Assembly (NCBI GenBank): GCA_000525025.1
Contig: JCKJ01000001.1
Location: 2,046,001 to 2,110,000, forward strand
DNA: 64,000 bases
Direction of reading: 5' to 3'
From: Methylophilaceae bacterium 11
GTDB lineage: Bacteria; Pseudomonadota; Gammaproteobacteria; Burkholderiales; Methylophilaceae
Position numbers and translations under genes: made by a program
The notes under the pieces: model-generated
What the model was told of the DNA's origin: nothing
Database searches by the model: none
The model's input: only the letters and a program-made list of their open reading frames with translations
In this document: piece after piece, positions 46,494 through 55,645 of the stretch
How the letters are laid out: the number at the start of each line of letters is the position of its first letter
Numbering within the stretch: the first letter of the stretch is position 1

Positions 46494-47390
46494 TTATTTC
46501 AGGTTGATGGGTGGGTTGGTCATGCTAAAGCCCACATCGTTAGGAAAGTGGTAAATAATACCTTCATCCGCGCGTGCCAACAGATATTCCGGGGATTCTT
46601 GCATTTTATCAAAGTGTATTTTCTTGCCGTCTTTTAGCTTCACTTCAAACGAGGGGAAGGTGGCTTTGCGGTCTGGCGTATAAAACTCGACTGACGTAGC
46701 TTGGCTTTGCTTCCAAGTAAAATCCAACCATTCGTTCATGTCGTTTTGTGTGGGCTTGGCTTTGGGCGTGCTGATTTGCCATTTGCCTTGGGCATCGATA
46801 TCAACATTCAGGCGAATTTCTTCCCATTGCTCTAAGCGCCCTAAGTCCATTCCAACTATTTGTTTGGCTTCGGATGGCGCGATTGGGCGTTTATCCACAA
46901 GCTCAATGGCTTGTGCAGACGCTGCCTCACTGTAAGCGCCGGGTAATAAGTACACGGCATCGTTAAAGCCAACATACTGCTCTTCAGTCACGGGATTGTA
47001 AGCACCAAAGGCAAAGGTATGCGTTGCGCTGGCATCGGTCAGTTTGAGTTTGAGCGATGGGTTATCCAATCCGTATTTGGCTAAATCGGTCGCCGGCAAC
47101 TGTGTTTGGGATTTAGCCGCAATGATAGACAAAATGCGCTGCACCGACATTTGATCTGCACGTGCTTTGTATGGAGCAGTCATGCGCCATAGACCATCTA
47201 CTTTTTCAAAGGCCAATGGTGCCTGAGTAGGAAACTCTACTTTGACTGTAGTAAAGCCGCCCATTTTGAGTTGGGAAATTTCATGCTCCGTTGCGGACTG
47301 CGTATTGTTCTGTGGTCTTAAATGCAAAAAGACAGAAATACCAATAATTATTGCCAATAAACTGAGATTTATTAACCAACCTTTTTTCAT
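46494..47390 (-). CDS. DUF4340 domain protein
   Basis: 298 aa. One N-terminal membrane anchor (WLINLSLLAIIIGISVFLHL) and then a periplasmic DUF4340 region with repeated beta-rich units (LKMGGFTTVKVEFPTQAPLAFEK split across residues 43-65; PEYLLARADEGIIYHFPND at the end). GGAAG precedes the ATG. DUF4340 proteins recur downstream of GldG-like subunits in this ABC operon type. A role in the complex's periplasmic part is inferred only. Confidence 0.92.
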   Translation of the reverse strand: MKKGWLINLSLLAIIIGISVFLHLRPQNNTQSATEHEISQLKMGGFTTVKVEFPTQAPLAFEKVDGLWRMTAPYKARADQMSVQRILSIIAAKSQTQLPATDLAKYGLDNPSLKLKLTDASATHTFAFGAYNPVTEEQYVGFNDAVYLLPGAYSEAASAQAIELVDKRPIAPSEAKQIVGMDLGRLEQWEEIRLNVDIDAQGKWQISTPKAKPTQNDMNEWLDFTWKQSQATSVEFYTPDRKATFPSFEVKLKDGKKIHFDKMQESPEYLLARADEGIIYHFPNDVGFSMTNPPINLK

Positions 47391-47409
47391 TGCGACTTCC
47401 TAAAATCCG

Positions 47410-48795
47410 TTAAGCTTTACGACGCTTCCACCAGAAAAATATACCAAACAAGAAAATAACCACTGGCAGTATAAATTGTGTACCGTAACCAATCACCATC
47501 GCACTGATGGAGCCTTGTGGAATACTGATATTCACGTCTTTGAGCGGCATTGGCTGTATGGTAATTAACCTATCATCGCCCGCTAGCCAGTTAATGATAT
47601 TGATACCAAAATCTAAATTACCGCCATTAGTAATAAAGGTATTAGACAAGAAATTGGCATTGCCTATGACCACCACGCGTTGACCTTTTTTGCCGTATTC
47701 ACGCTCAAGCGCTACGCCAATATTGATCGGGCCCGGCTTGTCTTTCGTGCGATCGAAAGTGACTTTAAAGTTTTTTGCATCCGCAGGTACTTTGTCAGAC
47801 TCTAACCAGCCATTGGGCGCCACATCAACCAATCGGCCAACCTTCCAGCCTAAGTCATCCGAGGCTTTTGCATCGATTTCATGGGCTTCCGGAAACACCG
47901 TACGCAACTGAAAATTACGCGTAATGGTGTGATCCCCATAAAAACTGGCAAAGGCCACTTTAGGATCAGCGTTATATTGTTCAGCAGATTTATCGATCAC
48001 AATGCCCGGAGAAACCGTTAAGCCTAAATAATCCGCCACTTCCTTCATGCCACGTAGATTATTGTCATCCAACAGCCAAAGTACGTTGCCACCAGCCTCA
48101 ATATACGCTTTGATTTTTTTAGCTTCAATTTCACTCACATCAACTTGTGGGCTTGCGATGACCAACATAGATCCATTGGCTGGCACGCCTTGTGCAATGG
48201 TTAAATCCGGATTAGCAAACTTAAAACCTTTGCTTTCCAGCTGTTTACCAAATTCGCCTAAGTCATGATTCTTAATGCCCTGCAAGTGACGCTCGCCATG
48301 GCCATCCAAATACATAATCGGTTGATTATTAGTACGAGACAAACGCACCAATAAATTGGTCATTTCTTGCTCGGCAAACGGTGGGGTGATGTGTTCAGTG
48401 CGTTTGTTATATTCCACAACGGTCTCGCCATCTACTTTTACGCCTGCATCTTGCGCAAGTTTGGGCTCTTTAGTTGGGTTTACAAATGTAAGAAAAATGT
48501 TTTTCTTTTCGCGTTGATAACGCGCCATGAACTCGATTAAACTTTTGCGGAAAGTATCTCCGTTATTGGCATCATCATTGGTTGCATACACGGTGATATT
48601 CACATCGTTTTGCATTTGTTTCAGTACATTCACACTGCCCTGCGTCAGAATGTTGCGATTGGCTTGCGTGATGTCTTTTGCATAACGGTATTGGTGTGTG
48701 AGGTAACCCACCATCACCACCAATAATAAAAATACGACGACAAACATCCAGTTTTGCGCCAATATTTGTAATCTTAATTTGCTATTAATCTTCAT
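47410..48795 (-). CDS. GldG-like ABC transporter auxiliary protein
   Basis: 461 aa. One N-terminal and one C-terminal membrane helix (WMFVVVFLLLVVMVGYLTH; GTQFILPVVIFLFGIFFWWK) around a large periplasmic domain of the ABC-type uncharacterised transport/GldG family (MYLDGHGERHLQGIKNHDLG; NVLWLLDDNNLRGMKEVADY; VVIGNANFLSNTFITNGGN). It ends with the basic tail KRRKA. GldG works with GldA and GldF in Bacteroidetes gliding; in non-gliding proteobacteria the same set has no proven job. Lies between the permease and the DUF4340 gene. Confidence 0.92.
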   Translation of the reverse strand: MKINSKLRLQILAQNWMFVVVFLLLVVMVGYLTHQYRYAKDITQANRNILTQGSVNVLKQMQNDVNITVYATNDDANNGDTFRKSLIEFMARYQREKKNIFLTFVNPTKEPKLAQDAGVKVDGETVVEYNKRTEHITPPFAEQEMTNLLVRLSRTNNQPIMYLDGHGERHLQGIKNHDLGEFGKQLESKGFKFANPDLTIAQGVPANGSMLVIASPQVDVSEIEAKKIKAYIEAGGNVLWLLDDNNLRGMKEVADYLGLTVSPGIVIDKSAEQYNADPKVAFASFYGDHTITRNFQLRTVFPEAHEIDAKASDDLGWKVGRLVDVAPNGWLESDKVPADAKNFKVTFDRTKDKPGPINIGVALEREYGKKGQRVVVIGNANFLSNTFITNGGNLDFGINIINWLAGDDRLITIQPMPLKDVNISIPQGSISAMVIGYGTQFILPVVIFLFGIFFWWKRRKA

Positions 48796-48808
48796 GATAA
48801 AATCTGGA

Positions 48809-49555
48809 TTAGCCTCTTAAACGGTCTGCATCTAAGCGACGGATTGTTAATGTTAAAAATGTAATCACGAACAACAGAAAAAATGCCACATCAGCCGTAT
48901 CAATCAAGCCACTGGCAAACGAACCAAAATGCTTTAATAGCGAAAAGTTAGCAATGATACTGGTTGGATCCCCACCAAAAAAACGATCCAGCATCATCAA
49001 CACAAACAACGCAACAAAACTCAAAATGCCTGCCACAATAGGCTGCGTTGTCACGCTAGAGAAATAGAGGCCTAACGCACAAAAGCTTGCCACCAGTAAA
49101 AACAAACCAACAGAGTTGGCAATAATGTAACCAAAATCAATATCAGACCAAAGATTGAGTGTTGATAAGGTAAGTGCGATATAGACAATGAGGATGCTTA
49201 AAAAACCTAATAGACCAGAAAATTTCCCTAACACGATTTCTGTAATGGAAAGCGGCGCACTAAACAAGAAGGGTAACGTTTGGCTTCTGCGCTCTTCTGC
49301 AATTAAGCGCATAGAAAGCAGCGGTACTGCAAACAGCATGACAAATGAAGCAGCACCATACACGGTTTGCGAAACAAACTGCGTAAGCCCAATACGCTCG
49401 GCTGGGCGAATCGCACCTGAGGCTACATCTAGATAATTCGTGACCCCGTTGGCAAAGTAATTGCCAAAGATGCCCATCATCACTGCCAAAATAATCCAGC
49501 CCATGGGCGATGCAAACATACTTTTGAGTTCTTTTCTTGCAATACTGAATACCAT
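48809..49555 (-). CDS. ABC-2 type permease (GldF-like)
   Basis: 248 aa with six hydrophobic helices (WIILAVMMGIFGNYFANGV, ASFVMLFAVPLLSMRLIAEE, LSILIVYIALTLSTLN and others). The RLIAEERRSQTLPFLFSAPLS segment after helix 2 is typical of ABC-2 permeases and contacts the ATPase. AAGGAA precedes the ATG. It pairs with the ATPase gene ten bases upstream. Substrate unknown. Confidence 0.93.
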   Translation of the reverse strand: MVFSIARKELKSMFASPMGWIILAVMMGIFGNYFANGVTNYLDVASGAIRPAERIGLTQFVSQTVYGAASFVMLFAVPLLSMRLIAEERRSQTLPFLFSAPLSITEIVLGKFSGLLGFLSILIVYIALTLSTLNLWSDIDFGYIIANSVGLFLLVASFCALGLYFSSVTTQPIVAGILSFVALFVLMMLDRFFGGDPTSIIANFSLLKHFGSFASGLIDTADVAFFLLFVITFLTLTIRRLDADRLRG

Positions 49556-49564
49556 GATTGTTCC

Positions 49565-50512
49565 TTACGCTGCTTTTTCTTCTACTGCAGCGGCTTCTTG
49601 ATAAGTGAGCTGCACGAATACGTCTTCTAAGCTGGTTTGATCCGGCGCGATTTGATACAGCCCCCAGCCCTCTTTCACAGCGGCTTCCACAATCGCTTCA
49701 TGCGGGGCTTGCCCTTCGGCAAAACGTACGCGCACCATGCCATCCACTTGTTCTACTTCGGTAATGCCGGGGATTTGCAATAAAGCTGAATCGGTAGGTG
49801 TACGCTTAAAGCCTAGCAAGAGCTTATTACCAATGCGCTGACGTTTCAGCACATCAATCCCGCCATTAAATACCAGCTTACCTTTATCAATAATCTGTAC
49901 ATGGTCACACACCATTTCGACTTCTGGCAGAATATGCGTAGACACAATCACACTGTGTTCTTGACCAATTTCTTTGATGAGTGCGCGAATATCGCGGATT
50001 TGAATGGGATCTAAGCCAACTGTAGGCTCATCCAGAATCACAACCATTGGGTTATGAATAATGGCTTGGGCAATCCCCACACGTTGTTGATAGCCGTTGG
50101 ATAAGTTCTCAATCAAGCGTTTGCTCATGTGCGATAAGCCACAGCGTGCTTTGGCAATTTCTACTGCTTTTTTAATATGTTTACCGCTCACGCGATGCAG
50201 TCTAGCAGCAATGGTCAGGTACTCATCTACTGTAAACTCTTTATATAAGGGGCGCATCTCCGGCAGGTAACCAATCAACGCTTTGGCTTCCTTGGGATGC
50301 TCAATCATATCGACACCACAGATTTTGACGCTACCTGCACTAGGCGCCAAATTACCGGTCAACATTTTCATGGTGGTAGATTTACCGGCGCCATTGGGGC
50401 CAAGAAAACCTAATACTTGCCCTTTAGCCAGATGAAAACTAACATCGCTCACTGCCGCCCTACCCCCGTACAAGCGCGTGAGATCGACTGCTTCTACTGT
50501 TAAATTATCCAT
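49565..50512 (-). CDS. ABC transporter ATP-binding protein (GldA-like)
   Basis: 315 aa ABC-2 ATPase. Walker A GPNGAGKSTTMK, signature LSNGYQQRVGIAQA (N for the usual second G), Walker B MVVILDEPTVGLD, H-loop VSTHIL. A C-terminal domain (KLLLGFKRTPTDSALLQIPG onwards) is typical of drug/Gld-type exporters. First gene of a minus-strand operon: ATPase, permease, GldG-like, DUF4340, mutM. Confidence 0.94.
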   Translation of the reverse strand: MDNLTVEAVDLTRLYGGRAAVSDVSFHLAKGQVLGFLGPNGAGKSTTMKMLTGNLAPSAGSVKICGVDMIEHPKEAKALIGYLPEMRPLYKEFTVDEYLTIAARLHRVSGKHIKKAVEIAKARCGLSHMSKRLIENLSNGYQQRVGIAQAIIHNPMVVILDEPTVGLDPIQIRDIRALIKEIGQEHSVIVSTHILPEVEMVCDHVQIIDKGKLVFNGGIDVLKRQRIGNKLLLGFKRTPTDSALLQIPGITEVEQVDGMVRVRFAEGQAPHEAIVEAAVKEGWGLYQIAPDQTSLEDVFVQLTYQEAAAVEEKAA

Positions 50513-50640
50513 AAATAAACGTATCTTTAATTGTTATATGTGTCAAAAAAACCAACCACCTATTGAGGCAAAACTTGTAGAAAAGTTTCTTGCAAAACGA
50601 TATAGTCGTAATTAGCAGTGTTGCAACATAACACTATCAT

Positions 50641-50670
50641 TTGACAAATGATTGCCTAACCTTTAATTAT
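50641..50670 (+). promoter_or_regulatory. Sigma-70 promoter of the TPR gene
   Basis: TTGACA at 50641-50646 and AATTAT at 50665-50670 with an 18-base spacer, about 100 bp before the TPR gene's ATG. The -35 box is a full consensus match. Confidence 0.5.
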
Positions 50671-50768
50671 GGATGAACTTGCATAAACTGTCACGGACTA
50701 AACATCATTGTCGCCGATGCCGTATGCGTCATTAAACGTTGCAAGCCAACCTAACAGGAATTATTTTG

Positions 50769-52463
50769 ATGCCAAACATTAGAAAAGTTGTTCTCACACT
50801 CGCGATTTGCTTTGCGAGTAGCCATGCCGCTTATGCTGAGAGCGCTTCTACAGTACAACCAAAAGTACAACCCAAAATTACACAAGCCAATGCCGAGTTT
50901 GTTTATAAGTATTTATTGGGTGAAATTGCAGGACAACGCGGCGAACTCTCTTTAGCAAGCCAGTTGTTTTTAGACTTAGCCAAACAAACACGTGATGCAC
51001 GACTGGCCGAGCGTGCCGCTAGAGCAGCCGCTTATGCCAACCAACCCGCCTTGGCGTTGCAAGCCTCCACCTTATGGACAGAACTAGACCCTAATTCAAC
51101 TGAAGCACAACAAGCCGCCAGCCAATTGCTGGTAGCCAGCGGCAACCTAAAGGACGCCAAGCCACAAATTAAAAAATTATTAACGAAAGAAGACACACGT
51201 GCCAATGGCTTTTTGTATCTCAATACCCTGCTAGCCAAACAAAGAGATAAACAAGAGGTACTAGAAGTCGTACAAGACTTGGCCAAGCCTTATCCCAAAT
51301 TGCCGGAAGCGCATTTTGCCGTAGCACAAGCCGCTTTCTTTGCCGATAAAATGGATTTAGCCACGGCAGCACTGGCTGAAGCAGACAAACAGCGTCCGGG
51401 CTGGGAACCTGGCGCACAAATGCACGGGCAGATGCTATTTAAAGAATCTCCGGAAAAAGCGCTGGATTTTTACAGGTCTTTCTTGAAAAAATACCCCAAT
51501 GCCAACGAAGTCCGCATGGCTTACGCCAAAACATTGGTTAATCAAAAGAAAATTCAGGAAGCTAAACCAGAGTTTATCCGCCTAGTGGAAAGCTCTAAAG
51601 GCAGCCCGGAAGTGAGCGCAGTGGTTGGGCTTTTATCTTTAGAGTCCGGCGAATACACAATGGCAGACCAATATTTTGAGCAAGCATTGAAAAATGGCTT
51701 TAAAGAGCCAGATCAATTGCATTTGTATCTTGGTCGCTCTGCAGAAAAGCAGAAAAATGATACGCGCGCACTCAACTGGTACGACAAAATCCAGTCGGGC
51801 GAGCTTTATTTAGATGGTCGCCTTGCAGCAGCGCAAGTGGTTGCCAGAACCAACAATGTGGATGCCGCCATCAGCATGCTGGATGACATCAACGATTTAA
51901 CAGTAGAACAGCAAATCACGGTCATTCAAACCGAAGCCAATCTACTTGGGCATGCCAAACGCCATCAGGAAGCCTTTGATCTGCTGCAAAAAGCCAATAC
52001 CAGCTTTCCGGAATCGGCTGAACTTACCTATGACTTTGCCATGGCAGCAGAGCGTGCAGGCAAGTTAGACGTGATGGAAGACGCTTTGTATAAGCTGATT
52101 AAAATGCGGCCAGATTATGCCGCGGCTTATAATGCGCTGGGTTACTCTTATGCAGACCGTAACATTAAGCTGATCGAGGCCAAAACCTTGATTGAAACTG
52201 CGCTTAAACTATCTCCCGGCGACCACTACATTATGGATAGTTTGGGCTGGGTATACTTCCGTTTAGGTGATTTGCCGAATGCTGTAGAACAGTTGCGCCA
52301 AGCCTATGCCATACAAGCAGACCCGGAAATTGCAGCACACTTGGGCGAAGTCTTGTGGAAACAAGGCCAGCAAGAAGAGGCTAAACGCATTTGGGAACAA
52401 GCGCTTAAAGCTTACCCAGAAAACGATGTGTTATTGGCCACCACTAAGAAATTCAAATCTTAA
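50769..52463 (+). CDS. Exported tetratricopeptide-repeat protein
   Basis: 564 aa from ATG 50769 (frame open to 50739), with signal peptide MPNIRKVVLTLAICFASSHA. The mature protein is almost entirely TPR-like helical repeats, for example AAYNALGYSYADRNIKLIEA followed by YIMDSLGWVYFRLGDLPNAV. The family is the TPR protein found just upstream of lolB and ispE in betaproteobacteria, thought to act in the periplasm or as an outer-membrane-linked scaffold. No lipobox cysteine is seen. It lies 57 bp before lolB on the same strand. Confidence 0.93.
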   Translation: MPNIRKVVLTLAICFASSHAAYAESASTVQPKVQPKITQANAEFVYKYLLGEIAGQRGELSLASQLFLDLAKQTRDARLAERAARAAAYANQPALALQASTLWTELDPNSTEAQQAASQLLVASGNLKDAKPQIKKLLTKEDTRANGFLYLNTLLAKQRDKQEVLEVVQDLAKPYPKLPEAHFAVAQAAFFADKMDLATAALAEADKQRPGWEPGAQMHGQMLFKESPEKALDFYRSFLKKYPNANEVRMAYAKTLVNQKKIQEAKPEFIRLVESSKGSPEVSAVVGLLSLESGEYTMADQYFEQALKNGFKEPDQLHLYLGRSAEKQKNDTRALNWYDKIQSGELYLDGRLAAAQVVARTNNVDAAISMLDDINDLTVEQQITVIQTEANLLGHAKRHQEAFDLLQKANTSFPESAELTYDFAMAAERAGKLDVMEDALYKLIKMRPDYAAAYNALGYSYADRNIKLIEAKTLIETALKLSPGDHYIMDSLGWVYFRLGDLPNAVEQLRQAYAIQADPEIAAHLGEVLWKQGQQEEAKRIWEQALKAYPENDVLLATTKKFKS

Positions 52464-52520
52464 GCCATCGGCGATTCGTTAATTCGTACCGTTCAATCAT
52501 TCTCTATTTGCTAGTTTATC

Positions 52521-53111
52521 GTGCGCTTTTTTCTCGCCTTATTATTATTGAGCTTGGCAGGTTGTGCCACACAGCCTGCCATCAAACCTGCTGCCGATAG
52601 CACAACACACAAGCAACACCTGAATAGTCTAGGGCAAATTCAAGCCTTTAACCTTAAAGGTAGAATTGCCGTCAATGCCAACGGTAAAGGCTATTCCGGC
52701 AGTGTGACTTGGGCACACCAACAAGACAAAGACACCATGGATGTATTTACCCCTCTGGGTGGAAAAGCTGCACATATTGTCAAAAGCGCATCAGAGGTCA
52801 GCCTGACCAACACAAAAGGCGAAACCGTTTCAGCCCAAAGCGTAGAAGCGCTCACCGAGAAAACATTGGGCTGGCGTTTACCATTAAGCGGCCTGAGCGA
52901 TTGGGCTGTCGGCAGGCCCACGGCTGCGCCGATTACGCATCAAGTCTGGGATGAATTGGGCAGGCTGACGCAATTAGAGCAGCAAGGCTGGCAAATCGAA
53001 TATACGCAGTACACCGCCTACTTAAACACCGTATTGCCGCAGAAAATCACGCTTAAAAACCAAAGTCTGCAGCTCAGGTTGGTCATCGAACAGTGGTCGG
53101 CATTACCCTAA
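52521..53111 (+). CDS. lolB: Outer-membrane lipoprotein receptor LolB
   Basis: 196 aa with GTG start at 52521, signal peptide RFFLALLLLSLAGC and lipobox LAGC. Family blocks: FNLKGRIAVNANGKGYSGSV, TWAHQQDKDTMDVFTPLG, and WRLPLSGLSDWAVGRP. It receives lipoproteins from LolA and inserts them in the outer membrane. Order TPR protein-lolB-(CA-like)-ispE-tRNA-Gln-prs-rplY-pth is the usual betaproteobacterial order apart from the carbonic-anhydrase-like gene. Confidence 0.95.
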   Translation: MRFFLALLLLSLAGCATQPAIKPAADSTTHKQHLNSLGQIQAFNLKGRIAVNANGKGYSGSVTWAHQQDKDTMDVFTPLGGKAAHIVKSASEVSLTNTKGETVSAQSVEALTEKTLGWRLPLSGLSDWAVGRPTAAPITHQVWDELGRLTQLEQQGWQIEYTQYTAYLNTVLPQKITLKNQSLQLRLVIEQWSALP

Positions 53112-53200
53112 TTAGATAATCTAAGCGCAAAACACCCCCCTGTTTTCTCCTTCAGATTTGCTGGAGCTTGGCATAATAGGCTATCCAATCATTCCGTATA

Positions 53201-54520
53201 TTGATGATGTCGCCTATTTATAAAATATTATGCAGTGTACTACTGCTGGTGTATGCGCTACACAGCGAGGCCGCCACTTGGGTCAAACTGAAAGACAATA
53301 CTTACTCAAGATTAATGCTGGACAGACAATCTGTCCTGACACATGAATCTTATACAAAAGCTTGGGTGAAGATTGAGTATAAAACGCCACAAAAAAATCC
53401 GGATTCCGTAGACAAGGAATACACCCTATCAAAAGCATTGTGGTATTTTGACTGCGCAGTGCAGAAAACCGCGACTACTCAAGTATTTCAATATTTACAT
53501 CAAGAGTTAGTGTACTCGGCCGCTGTCGATCTCAAAAATGCTGAATTTACTGAACCACAGCCAGATTCCGATGTGGAAATTGCCATGCGTTATGTGTGCA
53601 AATCGGCCAGCAGTCATGCAGCTGCCAATGTAGCACGGCAACCCCCTGTATCAACGCTAGGGCTAGATCCAAAAAAAGAAACCATGACCAATCTAGCGCC
53701 TCCCGCAGCTGGCAATGCTGCCGCAACGCCCATGAAGACAGCACCAAAAGCCGACAATGAGCTGCCTAAAAATGATTCGTCTAAAAAAGCAGAAAAACCA
53801 GTGGCGGCTGAAAAGGCTGATGTCAGCAAGACCGCACCAGCCAAAGCAACCGCAGAATGGTCATACGAAGGCAAAACTGGTCCAGACCAATGGGGTAAGC
53901 TCGACGCTCAATTTAACACTTGTAGCACTGGCCTCAACCAATCACCAGCTCCGCTTGATAGCACGATTCATGCAGCGCTCAAACCGATTCGATCCATTCA
54001 GAAGTTTACTGCCAAAGATATTCAACGCTTGCCACATGGCATGCGCGTAAACTTTAAAGAAGGCAATATGATGGTGTTGGACAAATCTGCTTTCCAATTG
54101 AAATATATGGATGTGCACACGCCTAGTGAGCACCAAATCAACGGCCAGTCTTATCCTTTAGAATTGCAATTCCTTCATGTAGACAACAAAAAAAATGTTG
54201 CCATGATGAGCGTATTATTTAAAGCGGGTGACCCCAGTGAGGCGATGGAAAAACTATTGGTACAACTGCCTAAAACTGCTGGAGAAATCGCGCTACTCAA
54301 AGCACGTCTGACCCCAAGCGATTGGATGCCTACGAATCCTCAATATTATCGATACAGCGGCTCGCTTACCACGCCCCCCTGCACGGAAGGCGTACGCTGG
54401 ATTATCATGAAATCACCAAGACAAGCCTCTAGCGAACAACTCAAAGCATTCGCGGATGCGATTGGCAAACCCAACCACCGCCCAACGCAAGCATTGAATG
54501 GCCGTACCGTGCTGGAATAA
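53201..54520 (+). CDS. Alpha-carbonic-anhydrase-like protein, zinc ligands altered
   Basis: 439 aa, exported (MSPIYKILCSVLLLVYALHS). Residues 25-135 match the surface-adhesin E-like domain (TWVKLKDNTYSRLMLDRQS). A Lys/Ala/Pro-rich linker follows, then an alpha-carbonic-anhydrase domain from about 215 with TPSEHQI, SLTTPPCTEGVRW and NHRPTQ. The normal zinc triad is His-His-His, but here the first reads Asp304 in YMDVH, the second His306 is kept, and the third is Gln323 in LELQFLH. Thr in the TTPPC motif is present. It may be a non-catalytic binding protein or bind another metal. Inserted between lolB and ispE. Confidence 0.88.
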   Translation: MMMSPIYKILCSVLLLVYALHSEAATWVKLKDNTYSRLMLDRQSVLTHESYTKAWVKIEYKTPQKNPDSVDKEYTLSKALWYFDCAVQKTATTQVFQYLHQELVYSAAVDLKNAEFTEPQPDSDVEIAMRYVCKSASSHAAANVARQPPVSTLGLDPKKETMTNLAPPAAGNAAATPMKTAPKADNELPKNDSSKKAEKPVAAEKADVSKTAPAKATAEWSYEGKTGPDQWGKLDAQFNTCSTGLNQSPAPLDSTIHAALKPIRSIQKFTAKDIQRLPHGMRVNFKEGNMMVLDKSAFQLKYMDVHTPSEHQINGQSYPLELQFLHVDNKKNVAMMSVLFKAGDPSEAMEKLLVQLPKTAGEIALLKARLTPSDWMPTNPQYYRYSGSLTTPPCTEGVRWIIMKSPRQASSEQLKAFADAIGKPNHRPTQALNGRTVLE

Positions 54521-54607
54521 GCGACTCCAGCCTTTATCTGCATCATCCGCTAAAAATTACTCACCGTTAAGCCTGCATAGATTGCAGATGCGCTAAAATA
54601 AGCGCCT

Positions 54608-55471
54608 ATGCACAGTCACCACACATTTTTGGCGCCCGCAAAAATCAACCTGTTTTTACATATTACAGGGCGACGCGCTGATGGCTACCATACGCTGCAA
54701 AGCGTATTCCAGCTGTTAGATTTTTACGATACTCTGCACCTATCGGTACGCCAAGATGGTCAAATCGTGCGCCAATCCGAATTAGCCAACGTACCGGCCG
54801 AGCAAGACTTGTGCGTGCGTGCTGCACGCGCGTTGCAAGACGCCACGCACTGCAAACTAGGGGTTGATATTGCCGTGGAAAAGCATATCCCAATGGGGGG
54901 TGGTCTAGGCGGGGGTAGCTCGGATGCAGCTACCATGTTACTTGCACTCAACCAGTTATGGTCATTGCATTTAAATCGCCAAACCCTGATGCAGATTGGC
55001 GTACGCTTAGGTGCGGATGTGCCTTTCTTTTTATTCGGGCAAACCGCTTGGGCAGAAGGCATCGGTGAAGAGTTAACCCCGGTAAGCGTACCCAATACGA
55101 CAGACGAAGAGACTTACTTGGTGCTTACGCCACAAGTGAATGTCGTGACTGCACAAATTTTTGCCAATTCTAGATTGACAAGAGACACGAAACCATTGAA
55201 AATAGCGGACTTTTCAAGCCAAGCAAATTCTAAGTTATTTAGAAATGACCTTGAAAACGTAGTGTGTGAAGAATTTCCATCAGTTGCAACTACCCTACAA
55301 TGGCTAAACCAGTTTGGTGAGGCAAGAATGAGTGGCTCAGGGGCATCTGTGTTTGTGAAGGTTAATTCAACGCAAGTAGCGGCTGAACTTTTAGCAAAAA
55401 AACCTACTAATACCAATGGTTTTATTGCTAAAGGCTTAAATTATCACCCGCACTTCAAATTAGCCGATTAA
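54608..55471 (+). CDS. ispE: 4-(cytidine 5'-diphospho)-2-C-methyl-D-erythritol kinase IspE
   Basis: 287 aa GHMP kinase of the MEP isoprenoid pathway. N-terminal APAKINLFLHITGRRADGYH and glycine-rich ATP loop IPMGGGLGGGSSDAATMLL are intact, as is the C-terminal MSGSGASVFVKV. Eight bases after its stop lies tRNA-Gln, then prs, the standard order in beta- and gammaproteobacteria. Confidence 0.97.
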   Translation: MHSHHTFLAPAKINLFLHITGRRADGYHTLQSVFQLLDFYDTLHLSVRQDGQIVRQSELANVPAEQDLCVRAARALQDATHCKLGVDIAVEKHIPMGGGLGGGSSDAATMLLALNQLWSLHLNRQTLMQIGVRLGADVPFFLFGQTAWAEGIGEELTPVSVPNTTDEETYLVLTPQVNVVTAQIFANSRLTRDTKPLKIADFSSQANSKLFRNDLENVVCEEFPSVATTLQWLNQFGEARMSGSGASVFVKVNSTQVAAELLAKKPTNTNGFIAKGLNYHPHFKLAD

Positions 55472-55479
55472 AAGTTTTT

Positions 55480-55556
55480 TGGGGAATCGCCAAGCTGGTT
55501 AAGGCACCGGATTTTGATTCCGGCATGCGAAGGTTCGAATCCTTCTTCCCCAGCCA
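55480..55556 (+). tRNA. tRNA-Gln (anticodon TTG)
   Basis: 77 bases with encoded CCA. Acceptor TGGGGAA/TTCCCCA, anticodon loop TTTTGAT (TTG), T stem-loop AAGGTTCGAATCCTT. Lies eight bases after ispE. Confidence 0.97.
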
Positions 55557-55564
55557 AATAAATG

Positions 55565-55607
55565 TTTAAGCGTGTAGATTTAATCAATTTACACGCTTAA
55601 ATTTTTT
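55565..55607 (+). terminator. Terminator after tRNA-Gln
   Basis: Twelve-base stem TTTAAGCGTGTA (55565-55576) with TACACGCTTAAA (55590-55601), then a T-run. Confidence 0.88.
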
Positions 55608-55645
55608 GTACAATATAGCTAACTTCTTTTATAAAGGTTATCACA

